Origin: Mytilisepta virgata
Lineage: Eukaryota > Mollusca > Bivalvia > Mytilida > Mytilidae
Assembly (NCBI GenBank): GCA_028015205.1
Contig: CM051520.1
Location: 9,954,501 to 10,018,500, forward strand
DNA: 64,000 bases
Direction of reading: 5' to 3'
Shown here: piece by piece, positions 34,327 to 46,500 of the stretch
Layout: every line of letters begins with the position of its first letter
How positions within the stretch are numbered: position 1 is the first letter of the stretch
Made by a program: the position numbers and the translations under genes
The notes under the pieces: model-generated
What the model was told of the DNA's origin: nothing
The model's database searches: none
Seen by the model: only the letters and a program-made list of their open reading frames with translations

Positions 34327-34794
34327 CATGAATGAAAAGGATCAATGCTGTGTGGTAACCTCTCCAAATATGGCTACTATGTATTGCAACCTGACATATT
34401 TTCTAAATATTGGTGTTCTGCAGGCTGTAATATAGTTTTTGATTGGATGAAAATTTTATTGTAAGGTTTTTACTCTTTCAGAACAATTTCATTATGTAGT
34501 CTAGTGCAAATATGTGTTTTTGGCAGTCAGTAGAAAACAGTTTCACATAACAAAATCATGTTTCAGTTTGACTAGTGGAAGTGTTTTATCATCAACAAAA
34601 AACATCTTATTACTATAGTAGAGCTCTATACTTTGAAAAAATCAAAAACCTATTACACAAACAGAGGTTCTCAGATGAGAAATTTGTGAATTATTTTTCA
34701 TTCTATTTTATTCAAACTTTTCACATCTCCTACTTTTGAAATTTTGAATGAGTTTTCTTCTTTTTTTTTCTTTCTGTCATTTCACCCTGCAAGA

Positions 34795-34865
34795 GGATGG
34801 ATGGATGAGTTATTAACATCCGGTGGCAACCACTAGGTGCAAATCAGAATGACCCTGCTAGAGGA
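34795..34865 (-). repeat. SINE 3' tail fragment
   Basis: Inverted copy of the tail of the 7950-8312 SINE: GGATGGATGAGTTATTAACA then TCCGGTGGCAACCACTAGGTGC. Only the 3' end remains, as expected for a 5'-truncated retroposed copy. Confidence 0.55.
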
Positions 34866-36141
34866 CCTTGTTTGTGCAATTGTGTGTAATGTCGCATGAT
34901 TTTCCTTTTGTATAAATGAAACTATATTGACTACTGTTTACGTCCAGTTTTCTTTCTAATCAGAAATACTATGGAATGACACAGTTCCAGACCCAGATAC
35001 TTGTACCAGTATTGGCATAAATTGATGCTTTAGAGTTGTACCTGTTATATCAAATTTTTAGAATGAATCTGTCCTTCAGTATGAAAAGGAAAATAAAACT
35101 GCTACTGATCACAAAATAAGGCTACCTTCTATTCCATGAATAGGATAAAAAACACCTCAGAAGCAATTATTGTAATCTATTTTGAATGTGAATTTTAGTG
35201 CACAGTCTTGTGTCATGATATACTCTAGTTGAAGGGATTGTTATCTAAATAACATTGATGTCAGAATTTGAAAACAATAGCAATATGTCAAAGTGAAAAT
35301 ATTGTTTGTCATCAGTAACAACAATTGTTTCTGTGTAATTTCTAATATTCCAACAACTCCCAAGACAGCAAAAACTTCCATCATAAAAATGTTAATGTCA
35401 TGCACATGGTCAACTCACAACCATGCAACTGCAAACTTTACAACTAAATTTACATCAAAGTTGCTGAATCAAAAAATTACATAAAGGACAAATAACATGC
35501 TGCAGTTTTAGTACTGTCGAAATTATAATTCCATTCCTATTTCTCACAAGAATAAAACTAGTCAACTTATTCTTATTAAACAACAGATTAGAGGATAGTA
35601 ACAATGAATGTACATGTAGGTTACCTTAGTTTATGTAATTTGTACATTTTACATGTAGTGTATCAAATACTTATACAAATCAGGCTTCGCTAATCACATC
35701 ATGATACGACAAAAAAGTTTTTTGGCATCTTCAATCACCTGTATTTCAAAACTAAAAGATAGTAAAAAGTTGTTGACATACTACTGAAAGTACTCATCAA
35801 GATGAATTAAAAAGAGAAAAATCTCCACTGAAATTGGATGAAAAATAAAAATTTTGTGTGTCCTCCAAAATTTCTAACCTTGACCCCTTGTATCTCATAA
35901 AGAATAAAAATTTTAAAATGTTGACAAAGTAATGAAAGCTTAAAATTCAGATAAGAAATAAAACTAGAGCTCCCAGTAGCCTGTATCACTCAGGCCAAAA
36001 TAAAAAATATGTTTGTTTCCCCTCGCCCCGACCGGGTCAAAAAAAATCCCCCGAGTCAAAAAATTATTTGCCCTAAAAAAATCGGAATTTTTTTTATTCC
36101 CGAAAATAATTCGTTTCCGTTCCAACATTGGTCCCGATGTT

Positions 36142-36150
36142 ACCGGAAGT
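36142..36150 (+). promoter_or_regulatory. ETS-like site ACCGGAAGT
   Basis: An exact ACCGGAAGT lies about 75 bp before the ATG at 36224, in a locally CG-richer segment. ETS factors bind this motif in many animal housekeeping promoters. That it drives the ORF here is inference. Confidence 0.35.
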
Positions 36151-36223
36151 TTTCTCTCGGAACTTTCTGGAGTTATCTATCATTTTAGCGGTATGTATCG
36201 AGAATAAACTGTCTGCTTGAAAG

Positions 36224-36602
36224 ATGGGCGACAAGATCGCATTGTCGTCTACCGTAAGGATCAAGTACAAAGACACCTCAAAAGTATTGCCGATCGTGGT
36301 TAGTCGTCTGTACAGCTTTTCTCAAAGGTGCACGTGGAGCGACGAGCTTTACGATCTAACAACTGATGATGGGCACAGCATCGACAAATTGGTCGGATGA
36401 GGTTACAGTATCTGTGTCCGATAAGATGGCTCGTGGGGTGGCTTTTGAGCCCGATTTTAATGAAGAAATACGAGTTGTGTATGAGTTTGACAAAAGACTA
36501 AAATTTGTCCAATTTGACATTTTAAGGGACGCACCACCTTCGAGTTCGGATGACAATAACAATAATCAGACAAGTAACACACAAAATGCTTTTAACTCTT
36601 GA
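36224..36602 (+). pseudogene. Unrecognised ORF with a probable frameshift
   Basis: ATG at 36224 opens a 58-codon frame (MGDKIALSSTVRIKYKDTSK ... YDLTTDDG) ending at a stop at 36398-36400. A second, overlapping frame (ORF 36366-36602) continues smoothly in character (TASTNWSDEVTVSVSDKM ... VYEFDKRLKFVQFDIL). It ends in a low-complexity S/D/N tail and a stop at 36600-36602. Losing one G in the GGG at 36371-36373 would join the two into about 125 codons. Codon use and base composition differ from the surrounding AT-rich DNA and look coding. The family is not recognised. It could be a young pseudogene, a sequencing error in a real gene, or a captured gene piece. Confidence 0.45.
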
Positions 36603-37234
36603 TGGGAAAAGCTACTACTAAGGCAAACTCGAAAATGCCTTCAAAACTGGACGAAACAGCACCAAGATTTACTGGTAAGTATGTTAAAATTATTTAAGGT
36701 AAGAATTTTCTTTATTTTCTTGAAGGCTGGAGATGGTGTATGATTCATGTCATTATAAATGAATCTGCCCCCCACCATCTCCATTTCTATCTACATCCCA
36801 AACTTTTGGCCTGGAAATGGTGTGGAAGGGGGTAAACTGGTAAATTCCTAGGTGAAATGCTGCCCAAATTTTTTACAGGTATGGACTTTGTCATTTTTTA
36901 TCCCCGCATACCATGCCACACTTAGTCATAGCTGACTACGCGGTATGAGCTTTGCTCATTGTTGAAGACCGTAGTGACCTATAGTTGTTATTTTGTGTGT
37001 CATTTGGTCTCTTGTGAATAGTTATCTCATTGGCATTCATACCATAACTTCTTTTTTATATATATTTAGTATATAGGATATCCTAGTATGCATTGAACTT
37101 ATTTTTACAGTATTTTTTTTCCAGCTAAACAAAAACTGTTCAATGGGATAGTTGACATGTTTCTGGCATCTGAAGATAAGTTTCCAGTGGTAATGACAGA
37201 CAACGGAGTAGCAAACATCCATTCCTTCATCTAG
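36602..37234 (+). CDS. Unrecognised two-exon small ORF
   Basis: ATG 36602-36604 overlaps the stop of the preceding ORF. Exon 36602-36674 reads MGKATTKANSKMPSKLDETA then PRFTG and ends at a good donor, G|GTAAGT. Acceptor TTTTTTTTCCAG at 37113-37124 opens an exon reading AKQKLFNGIVDMFLASEDKF ... to a stop at 37232-37234, 60 residues in all. The phase (1+2) fits. The intron contains a mytilid dispersed repeat. The protein is not recognised, and it may be the 3' part of the same damaged gene as 36224-36602. Confidence 0.35.
36930..37070 (+). repeat. Mytilid dispersed repeat
   Basis: The segment with GACTACGCGGTATGAGCTTT, 'gacctatagttgtta', 'gtcatttggtctcttgtg' and 'gttatctcattggcattcat' matches a repeat I know as very frequent in Mytilus DNA. 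It supports the organism call. The identity rests on memory of the motif, not on a search. Confidence 0.5.
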
Positions 37235-38620
37235 TCATTGTGTATTGTTCAAACCAGACATTTTCTTGCAGTATGACAGACACTTTAAATGTATTTTTTT
37301 TTATATAAATACATATATATAAATAACTGCAAAGTTTGATTTTCAGTTTTATATTTTCAGATTTTTGTGCTAGGGTAAATATCCTGGTATCAAATACATT
37401 GAGTATACATGTATAACAAGCAAATAAACTATGGCTATTTGGAATCTACATCTTGTCATTCATGTATTAACATGCATGTTAATAATATAAGCTTTAATGA
37501 CTGTCAAATCAGAAAGTAGTAAATATACACTTTTTCAAACATGTTTAATGCTACATTAGTTTTATGCACTTTTTAAATAGTGCTTGAAACCACAAGGATT
37601 GATAATCTAAATAGATACACTCAAAAGGAGCAAAAACAAATGATCAGTGGCCAAGTCAAACCATTCATGACATCCAGTTGGGAAAAAAAAAAAAAAAAAA
37701 AGTACCTGCCTGCCTGGTCTGTTTACAAAGGGTAGACCCGGGGGAGGGGAAACAGACATTCTTTTAAATGTGGCCTCACTTGGACTATGTCAATCTTGAC
37801 TGGCAGCCTGTCTAGTTCCAACTGGCTCACTGGTTTCAAACATTGAATATCTTTCAGTGATTTTTCCACTTAGGTCCTATGTTAAACACTGTTCGGCTTT
37901 GGTGGCCATCTTGGATGACGGGTGGGGTCATAGGATATAATTCTGAAAGAGGACCAACTAAGGTCTGTCTGGTGGCCATTTTGAATGGTTGACGGGGTCA
38001 TCGGATACAATTCTGAAAAGAGGACCCCCAAAGGACTATTGCTGCTAAGTTTTGTTCCAAGTGGTTTCAGATAAGATCTTCCCATAAGGTCCTAACTATG
38101 TTCGGCTCTGGTGGCCATCTTGGATGACGGGCCAGGTCATCAGATATAATTCTGAATGAAAAACCACCTAAGGACCATTGCTGCCAAGTTTTGTTCCAAT
38201 GGGCCAAGTGGTTTCAGACAAGAAGATCTTTATGTAAATTTCCCATAGGGTCCTATGTTAAACTATGTTCGGCTCTGGTGGACATGGTCATTGGAAATAA
38301 TTCTGAAAGAAGACCACATAAGGACCATTCCTACTAAGTTTTGTTTCAATTGGCAAAGTGGTTTCAGACAAGAAGATCTTTATGTAAATTTCCTAAAGGT
38401 CCTATGTTAAACTATGTTCCGCTCTGGTAGCCATCTTGGATGACGGGCCTGGTCATTTGATACAATTCTGAAAAGAGGACCACCTAAGAACCATTGCTGC
38501 CAAGTTTTGTTCCAATTCGCCCAGTGGTTTCAGAGAAGAAGATCTTTAAAGGAATGTTTAAAACGATGGACGCCAAGTGATGTCAATAGCTCACTTGGCC
38601 CTTTGAGCCAGGTGAGCTAA

Positions 38621-40414
38621 AAATGATTTGAAAATTAAGTGGGCCCCTTATATCTCTAAAACGGCCAAATTTCTCAACATCAATCCAAACCTGTATTTCT
38701 TATGGTGGCCCATTTCGGTAAAATATCATGATACATTCAATAAACAAAAGTAAATGAGCAGAAAGCTGTCTATGAACACTGATGTACAATGACGACGGGT
38801 TTATACCATAAATATGAACACAAATTGTGGTTGTATAAAAATGAATGTGGTGACACTAAAGCTTACCATACTGTTATTTTCTTTTTGTCAGGCATATAAA
38901 AACATCACACTACTTTTTGGGGTACTTTTTTTTATTTTCGTTTTAGATTTCTCTTTTATAAAAAAAGAAAATACACATAAAAAGTACTGCTATTACCTTT
39001 TAAATTAAAATTACAAATTTGACCTAACCAATTTCAACTAAATAGCATGAGAACAATAATTATTTATATAAAAACATTCATAAAGAGCAAAAATTCTCGT
39101 TTAACATAAAGTAAAAACATTTAGAGTTTAACAGAAAATTGGTCATTAACATGCACAAACTTGTGCTGTGAAATACACGCTGTGATAATCACTCGGAAAT
39201 GTACAATTTTTAAAGGATAGTATTTGAAAATTACCTAAACATTTAACCTTCATTGTCAAACCCTGACCAATTACATCACAAATTCAGGATTTCTCTAGGA
39301 AACATCAATTTATTTGATTTTTTGTCTTTTTTGGATCGCTATTCAGTATTGTGGTTTCAAAATCTTTTAAAATAGCAGTAGAGTAGATGTAGACCTGTTA
39401 CTGAAAAAGTCTGAAATGCATCATTTATAAGGTACTAATACAGAATTGACATGGTACATGTTGTTACCTCACCTGATTTTTAATTTACGCTAAACAATAA
39501 TTATCAACTTCACCTGTAAACCTAATAGGATTAATTTTGTACAGGCATTTCCATATTATCACAGATTAACAATCCAGATCATATGTTGTATATTTGTGTT
39601 TCTCAAATATTAAGGATCATTGAAGTGATCCATTTTTGTTGTCTATATCATTAATAATTCCTTATTTCTTTTATATATTCTTACTGTGCCTTGACCGGGC
39701 TGGCACCTATTAAAAAAGTATAAAAAAGCAGAAAGAAGAATAAAAAAATTAAATATTTTGACCATTTGCCAATTATCCTTTGAAAAAGATGTATTTTAGA
39801 GTAAATAATGTACTCAATAAATGGTGGACACTTTCAAAAATATTTTTTGATTACAATTTAATCCAGAGAATTTTAAGCACTGATGTCACATGACAATTAG
39901 TCACATAAATTTTTTGGTAAAACAGGATCAGGCTTAAAGTACAAAATACAGAATAAACCAAGAAATATAGTGTGGGTGAATCAAATGCATAGATTTAGTT
40001 TAAAAAAAATCAGTACATACATGTATATATACAGAACACATTTAATGCTGACATTTTAGGTTCTCTAAATGCAGAGTGTAAGGGGACATAACCTTTGTCA
40101 TTTACAAGAAGACAGAAAATGGAATAAATCCTAACAAAACAAGTACAAATATAACTATAATTCCAAAAATATTAAGAGAAATTTTTAAAAAATTTTAACA
40201 TTTGATAAATTTTTAAAAATATCTTGAACCATTAATTAAAGCAGTACAATAACAAAATTAGAATATTTTTCTAATGCCTTCTAAATGTGTAAAATAAAGA
40301 ATTGCTGATACATAAACTTCTTTTAATATCTATAAGAATGAACTACCAATTAATGAACAAATGTTATGAACAACATATAGTCTCTCACAGACACAAACAT
40401 ATCACAGTTGTACT
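38621..40414. other. Region between the convergent genes, no gene seen
   Basis: AT-rich sequence downstream of ccdc74 (- strand) and of the 36-37 kb ORF unit. It should contain the ccdc74 3' UTR. TTTATT on this strand (AATAAA on -) occurs several times (for example near 39310), and the used signal cannot be chosen. Confidence 0.35.
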
Positions 40415-40553
40415 TTATGGTATAACTTCCTTCCGTAAACGAGCTTTCTGTAAAATCTGTGTTCGCTTTCTCCTTTCGGCAGCCTTATTACCTACAGTCT
40501 GTTTCAATGCAGGAAGAAGTACTGAATCATGATTTATATAGGCTATATCTGGT
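40415..40553 (-). CDS. ccdc74: ccdc74 coding exon 8 (C-terminus)
   Basis: Encodes (L)PDIAYINHDSVLLPALKQT through RLRKEVIP and stop TAA (40417-40415). LLPALKQT followed by an arginine/lysine-rich AERRKR helix is the most conserved part of the family's C-terminal domain. Acceptor on - strand CATTTCAG. Confidence 0.93.
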
Positions 40554-43500
40554 CTGAAATGGAATACATTTATCTGGATTAGATTAATCTGTAATATCCT
40601 TTGAAATCCTGAATGTTTTTGATGACAGATCTCATGACTTATTTTCAATTCAATTACTTATTTAATACTATTCTCTGAAGCAGTTAAACCTGCATCCTTA
40701 AAAGAACTAGTGATGAATGTACCAAAATTCAATAAGCCTATCAAAGAAATTTTCAAAAATTGCTCCTGTAATATTTTCCTAAGTTTTAAAAAAAGATTTC
40801 TTTCTAGTGATAATATCAGAAATGGTGAAAGTACAGAAGGTGCCAAAATCCAGAAATATTTAAGAATTCAATATTTCGTACAGGGGAAAAAAAATGTCAA
40901 GATTAGGAAATCCATCAAATTCCAAAAAACTTTCCAGGCATGCTAATATAGAATACTTACAACTTTCTGGATGGATTTTTTAGTGACAATTTGGGTAATG
41001 TTTTCTCTTGTTCTTTGGCATCATCTTCAGCAATGTAAGCCTTGGCAAGGAGATAGGCATCAGGTGTCCACTTGTGTGAATATAATACATCTCTTAAATC
41101 TGACTTCAAAGCATTCAGCTGTAACAGATATACATGTATATAGATAGATTATCAAGTAAACAAACTTAGACTACAGTACAATTTTATTCATTTTATTTTT
41201 TGTTTATAAGTTTCAGCAACAAAGGTTTACATTAACAGAGAAAGTAATATTTCAAGAGAAAACTACCAGGAAAACTAGCAATCTTCATCAGTTTAGATCA
41301 AACTCAAATTAACCTCATTCAAACTCAGCAATTCTACTATCTTGATTATCTTGCTCTGGTCACCAGTAGGATAAGGATTATTCTATGGCACTTACAACTG
41401 ATAAGCCTTTACTCGGAATGCTTCAACAAGTCTTATTTATGAATAATTCAAAGGAATGTTAATGATCCAGTAAAAACATTGCTAGTTATGCCCCATACCC
41501 TCCTTTTTGAAAGTATTTTTTTTTACAACTTTGTATTGATAAATCGAGAAGCCATTCTGCTCTTTTCTAGACGTCTCTACCTCTTTACTGGGGTAGGAAA
41601 AGTTGACAATATCTACTAAATCAATAAATGTATTAAATTGGTTACCTCATGCTTTTGCTGCTCATTTACATGTTGTAAATGTCTTACGACTGCTTCACAT
41701 TCTGATAATGTTGGTGGTCTCTGAGGATTGTTAAAAAGAGTTATGTTCCCTGATGACAACTGTTCTGCCAGCGGACCACCACCCTGTGTGACCTGGTATT
41801 GTAATGTTTCAATCTTCTGTAACCTAAAAATAAATAATATTTACCATAGATATCATGCCATAATGTGTTTCCCACATGTTTATGCAACTATATTCTTGAT
41901 GAAAACCTTGCAAATTTCCAACAATTCAGTATTTTTAAAAAAAACAATTACATGTGGGTGTGTCCTAAAAGTCCATATAGTTCAAACCTTTGAAACAAAA
42001 CTTGCACATGTTCAACAACATCTTCATTTGTGGTGATCCATATTTAACCCAAAAATTAAGAATTATGAATAAAAAATGAAAAGCTGTTTTTGCTGAAAGT
42101 GGATATTAATTACATGGTTAATTATAATCCTAACATTGGAAACTATACAGTCAATAAAACTCATATCCATCTTGGCCTCACCTTGCCTACATTCAATAAA
42201 AAGATACCCCGGTTTCTAACTAATAATATCCGACTTATCAGGGACAGAATTTAATGAATGTGTTAAATCAGATTAAACTATTTAACAGTTACTTCCTTAA
42301 TCAAGGTGGACAACGTCCGTCATAGTTATTCTAATTATAGTAACATGGGTTAAAGTACAAGAGGTGCCAAAAAACCGGAAATTGGAAGAATCCAATATTT
42401 TATATTGGAATATATAGAGACAAAAATGGTCAAAACCCAGCAAATGCTGGAAAACTTTCATGCAGGTAGTAACAGTTTTGGAAAATGGAAGTACTTATTG
42501 ATGGTATTTCCAATTGTTTATGAACAAATACATTGTATAATTAGTTTAACAGGTATTGCAAAGTATGCCAGTAATTCAGAGCTTTGACTAAGATACATGT
42601 ACGTTAATTTATGTCTGCTTGCTTTAGTTTTCATAATCATTCAAGCAAAAGGGAATACATTCCGGATACCATACATGTACATCCGTCATTTGATATATTT
42701 TTGTAAGTGAGTGTTTGGCAAAACCAGTAAGTTTTATGTAGAGTTTTTTGCACTACACTATGAACAGAAATGCACTTCATTCTTTTTACTGATGAAATGT
42801 AGTGGAGAAAACGAAAGTTATTGCAAGTATGCCCAAAATGGATCAGACAAGGACTAAAAATTATGACGTAGGTTGTCCATCTATGTATGTTAATTTGACC
42901 TTAAAAATTATGACGTAAGTTCTCCATCTATGTATGTTAATTTGACCTTAAAATTTGTAACATAGTTAATGTTAATGGTTTTTTTTTCTTTTTCTTTTGT
43001 GAACAAGGTGACATTCTACATTCCAAATATAATTTCCTAGTATTTGAGTAATGTCAGTAAACTTACTGTTTCTTTTTTACATCCTCTGCTTGTTCTAGTA
43101 AATTTGTTAAATAAGTATTACGATTCCTTGCTTCCCTTAAGGCATGTTTTAATTCTTTTATTTCCTCTTCTAAAAATATTATCTTCAATTCATCTATTCT
43201 GTCTTCTGTTAATAGAACAATTCATTTAAACCGTTTATTTTAAAATGTAACTGACACAACTTTAAGATAAAACAAGCTAACAACAATGTAATGACTATCC
43301 CAGTACTGTGAAACCTATACAAACTGAATCTCTTTGGACTGAACATCATTTTGAAATAAACATGTACATTTACCACATAAATTTCACTGTACATCCTAAT
43401 TTATTTCAAGGATTCTGGTTTACATAGAGTCTCCATTCTTGGAAACTAATGATTTTATGAACAACTTGTGGTTTGCTAAAAACAGAATTCTGTGCGTGTC

Positions 43501-46500
43501 CTAAAAGTTAACATTAGTTAAAACTCCCATAAAAACTAGCACTTATGCAACATTTTCACATTTATTGTAATAAGGTCATATTTTATGTGATATGCAATGA
43601 AAAACACACAAGACATTAATAATCTGCTCTCTTGGGAAATTTTAGACATCTAAGAATTAAAATTACATTGTATTTCAAAACAATTCCGAGATGATGAAAA
43701 CAAGTTCCTAGGTCACTGTGGCAAAGAAAGTAAACAAGTTTCAAAGTACAGTAATGGAAATGAACATGTATAGCTATATGCTGTTGTTATAAAAGATATG
43801 ATGGATCATGCATTCCACAATGAAATATGATCATTTAAAAAAAATTGATATTATGTTGATGTACATGTGTTTACCTTGCTAGATACTGTCACAAAACCTG
43901 TATTACCCAATTACAGGAACTTTAATTGGTCTCTGATGTGTTTTAATACATTGTATATTCATACCAAAATATAAGGAGCTTAGACTCATAACTTTACCAT
44001 GAGATAAACTCCCCAAGGGTAAAAGTGGTATAGAGAAAAAGGTACGTATTAACTACTGGGCTAACTTGGCAGTAGAACCCTTACTGAAGTAACACAACTA
44101 TGTTTGATTTGAGTGGGGACTTAATATCTGATGCATATAATTAATGAGAGAGTATCTTGCTCTCTACAAGAAAAAATTCCTTGCCTCAACCCTTTAAAGT
44201 GCTCTGTCCGTGGCCTATTGCAAATACTGACCCTACTCTAGTGACAGTCTACCTAAAATTACCCCTGATTTATCCACTTTCAGTTTCAGGCAAGTACACA
44301 ACAAAATTGATAAATTTGTTCTTATCCCGAATAAGCATACAAAATATTCACTACTGCCTGCCATTGGATGTTTATCAAACAATTATTCTGTCAATTGACC
44401 ACAATCTAAATAAAAATTTCGACTATTTTTACTTAACATATTAAATTATCTTGATAGATATGATCAATCTCATAAAGAAAAACAAAGTTCACATAAATTT
44501 ACATAATATACATGTATAAAATGAATAATGTTTAAATGTAAACATAATAAAGCCTTACCCCGAGATCTTCCAGCAGAACTAGTTATTTCTATAGTTTGTG
44601 AGATCAAAGAATTGGAAGAATACTCTGAAAATCAAATAATTAGTTGTTTAAATGAAATCACAACAGTTAGCTTAAAAGATTATTCCACAATTTATAGGTC
44701 CAAAAAGTAAACAGTAAAAATAAACTCAAGATTCTTGTAATTTTCATTTCATGCCTCTAAGCTGCTAATATCAGTATTATAGACTATAGTCTGATATTGC
44801 AAATATCTTGTCCCACTTGAAAAATCATATCAGGATACCATCCGCTGACATCAGTTGTCTTCTTATATATCAATGAAATAATCATAATGTTATTCATGAA
44901 AACCTTTAATAAACTTATATAATAGTGTACCCAATCTTGAATTTTGAATAAAATTTCAGTAAGAATTGACAAAACATTTAAATTTCATCTTAAAAAGAAT
45001 AATGACAATTATTATTCTGAAACTGACTTTACTATGCTGATCAATGACAAAAACATGTCCAAAATGTCTGTCAATATCAGATAATAAATTTCCATTAACG
45101 GATACTATTGTTTATTTATTACATCATTTCTACATGATGTGCAAATGTGAAATACAGGTAAACGTTTGCAACATAAAAATCTAACAAATCACTATTAAAA
45201 GGGAGATAATTCACTATACATGTAGATGTGGAATAATCTTCTTGAAAAGTTACGAGTTATAGCAACAGTAATAAACAACAGAAAAACACAGTTACATGTA
45301 AGAAAGAAAAAAAATAGTTAGAATTCAATATACCATGGGTGAAAGTAAGGAGGCTGCCAAAAACCAGAATTCAGGAAATTCAATTGTTTGTTCTTGGTCA
45401 GGTTTCATTCAACATATCAAATATTCTCCTTGATCTGCTACATCTCAAAAATTTCTGGATTTACATGTACATTTATCTAATAAGAGATTTTGAATTGATG
45501 TCAAGAAAAACATTTTTGATATGTTTTATGAAACCCAAGCCTGATATTTTTACAGGCATAATTTACCAAAATCAGCAAATTTGGCATGTTCTGTAAACTT
45601 TCACCCATGAATTACAGATGAACCTCCTTTATAAAAAACATCAAAAAATTTACTTTAGATGTCAAATCAAATTCTTCTTACCATTATATTACATTAGAAT
45701 TTATAAACTGATCATAAATAAAGTTCAATAAAATTATCACAGAGAGAGTAATTACCATCATCCCCCTCACCACAAACCCTTTCCTCCATACCTTTTATTA
45801 TCTTTGTTTTGTATATTTAACAAGATTTTTATTTGCACTACAGAAAAAACAATAGATTGTGTGTCTGAAAGACACCGATGCCCCGTCCTCCTGGACATAG
45901 AATTCCCATCTATTATTTATGACAGCAAATAGTTTTGAGAATTATTTTAAATTTATGAAAGTTTCATAACATATATATCCTGCTATTTTAACTTTTATTA
46001 ATTTTATTGTTTTACCCCATTAAAAATAATGAATCCACAGTATTAAGTTCTGTTTCTGACATTAGTAACAAATGCTGAAATTTAATGTTTTCACTCAAGC
46101 ATGGAATGTAGGTCAAGTGGACTAATATTTTGGCGATCTATGTTGAACTAAAGAAGATGATTGTAGCTGCAAAATATTATTGATACATCATCACAGGTTT
46201 TTTTCAGAAATTGACTGAAATGCAATATTTAATCAAAGTCACTCACCATAAAATGTAGGTATTAGCTACTCAAATGTACCGGAGCTGTGAGGTACTGTAT
46301 AAGATGATTTTAGATTATCAATATACTATCATAAGTTCTTTAAAAATATATTATTTTGATAATTGGTTAAAACTTCGAAATTTACATTAAGACATTACAA
46401 ACATGATGTACATCTTTGTTATTCTAGGAATTATTTTGTTGTGGTCTTAAATTTTCACATAAAGCATCTAGGCACCTGTGATGGATCACGGGAGCTCAAC

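Larger units (their letters stand above)
35964..38620 (-). mobile_element. Helentron-like ends bracketing an ORF (copy 6, limits uncertain)
   Basis: At the right, 38572-38620 is the family's 5' end in reverse (GACGCCAAGTGATG ... GGCCCTTTGAGCCAGGTGAG then CTAA). Inside it, to about 37790, are four or five units of about 165-175 bp with 'ttttgttccaattggcc' and 'gtttcagacaagaagatctt'. At the left, 35964-36000 has a degraded 3' end in reverse (CTAGAGCTCCCAGTAGCCTG then TATCACTCAGGCC). Either this is one 2.66-kb copy that contains the 36.2-37.2 kb ORF unit, or two separate copies flank it. The stretch 37235-37790 holds nothing else recognised besides a poly-A at about 37683-37701. Confidence 0.5.

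Noticed and set aside
44157..44444. 95-codon ORF in a ccdc74 intron
   Set aside because: It has no phase-compatible splice sites with neighbouring exons and lies on the other strand; no family is recognised.
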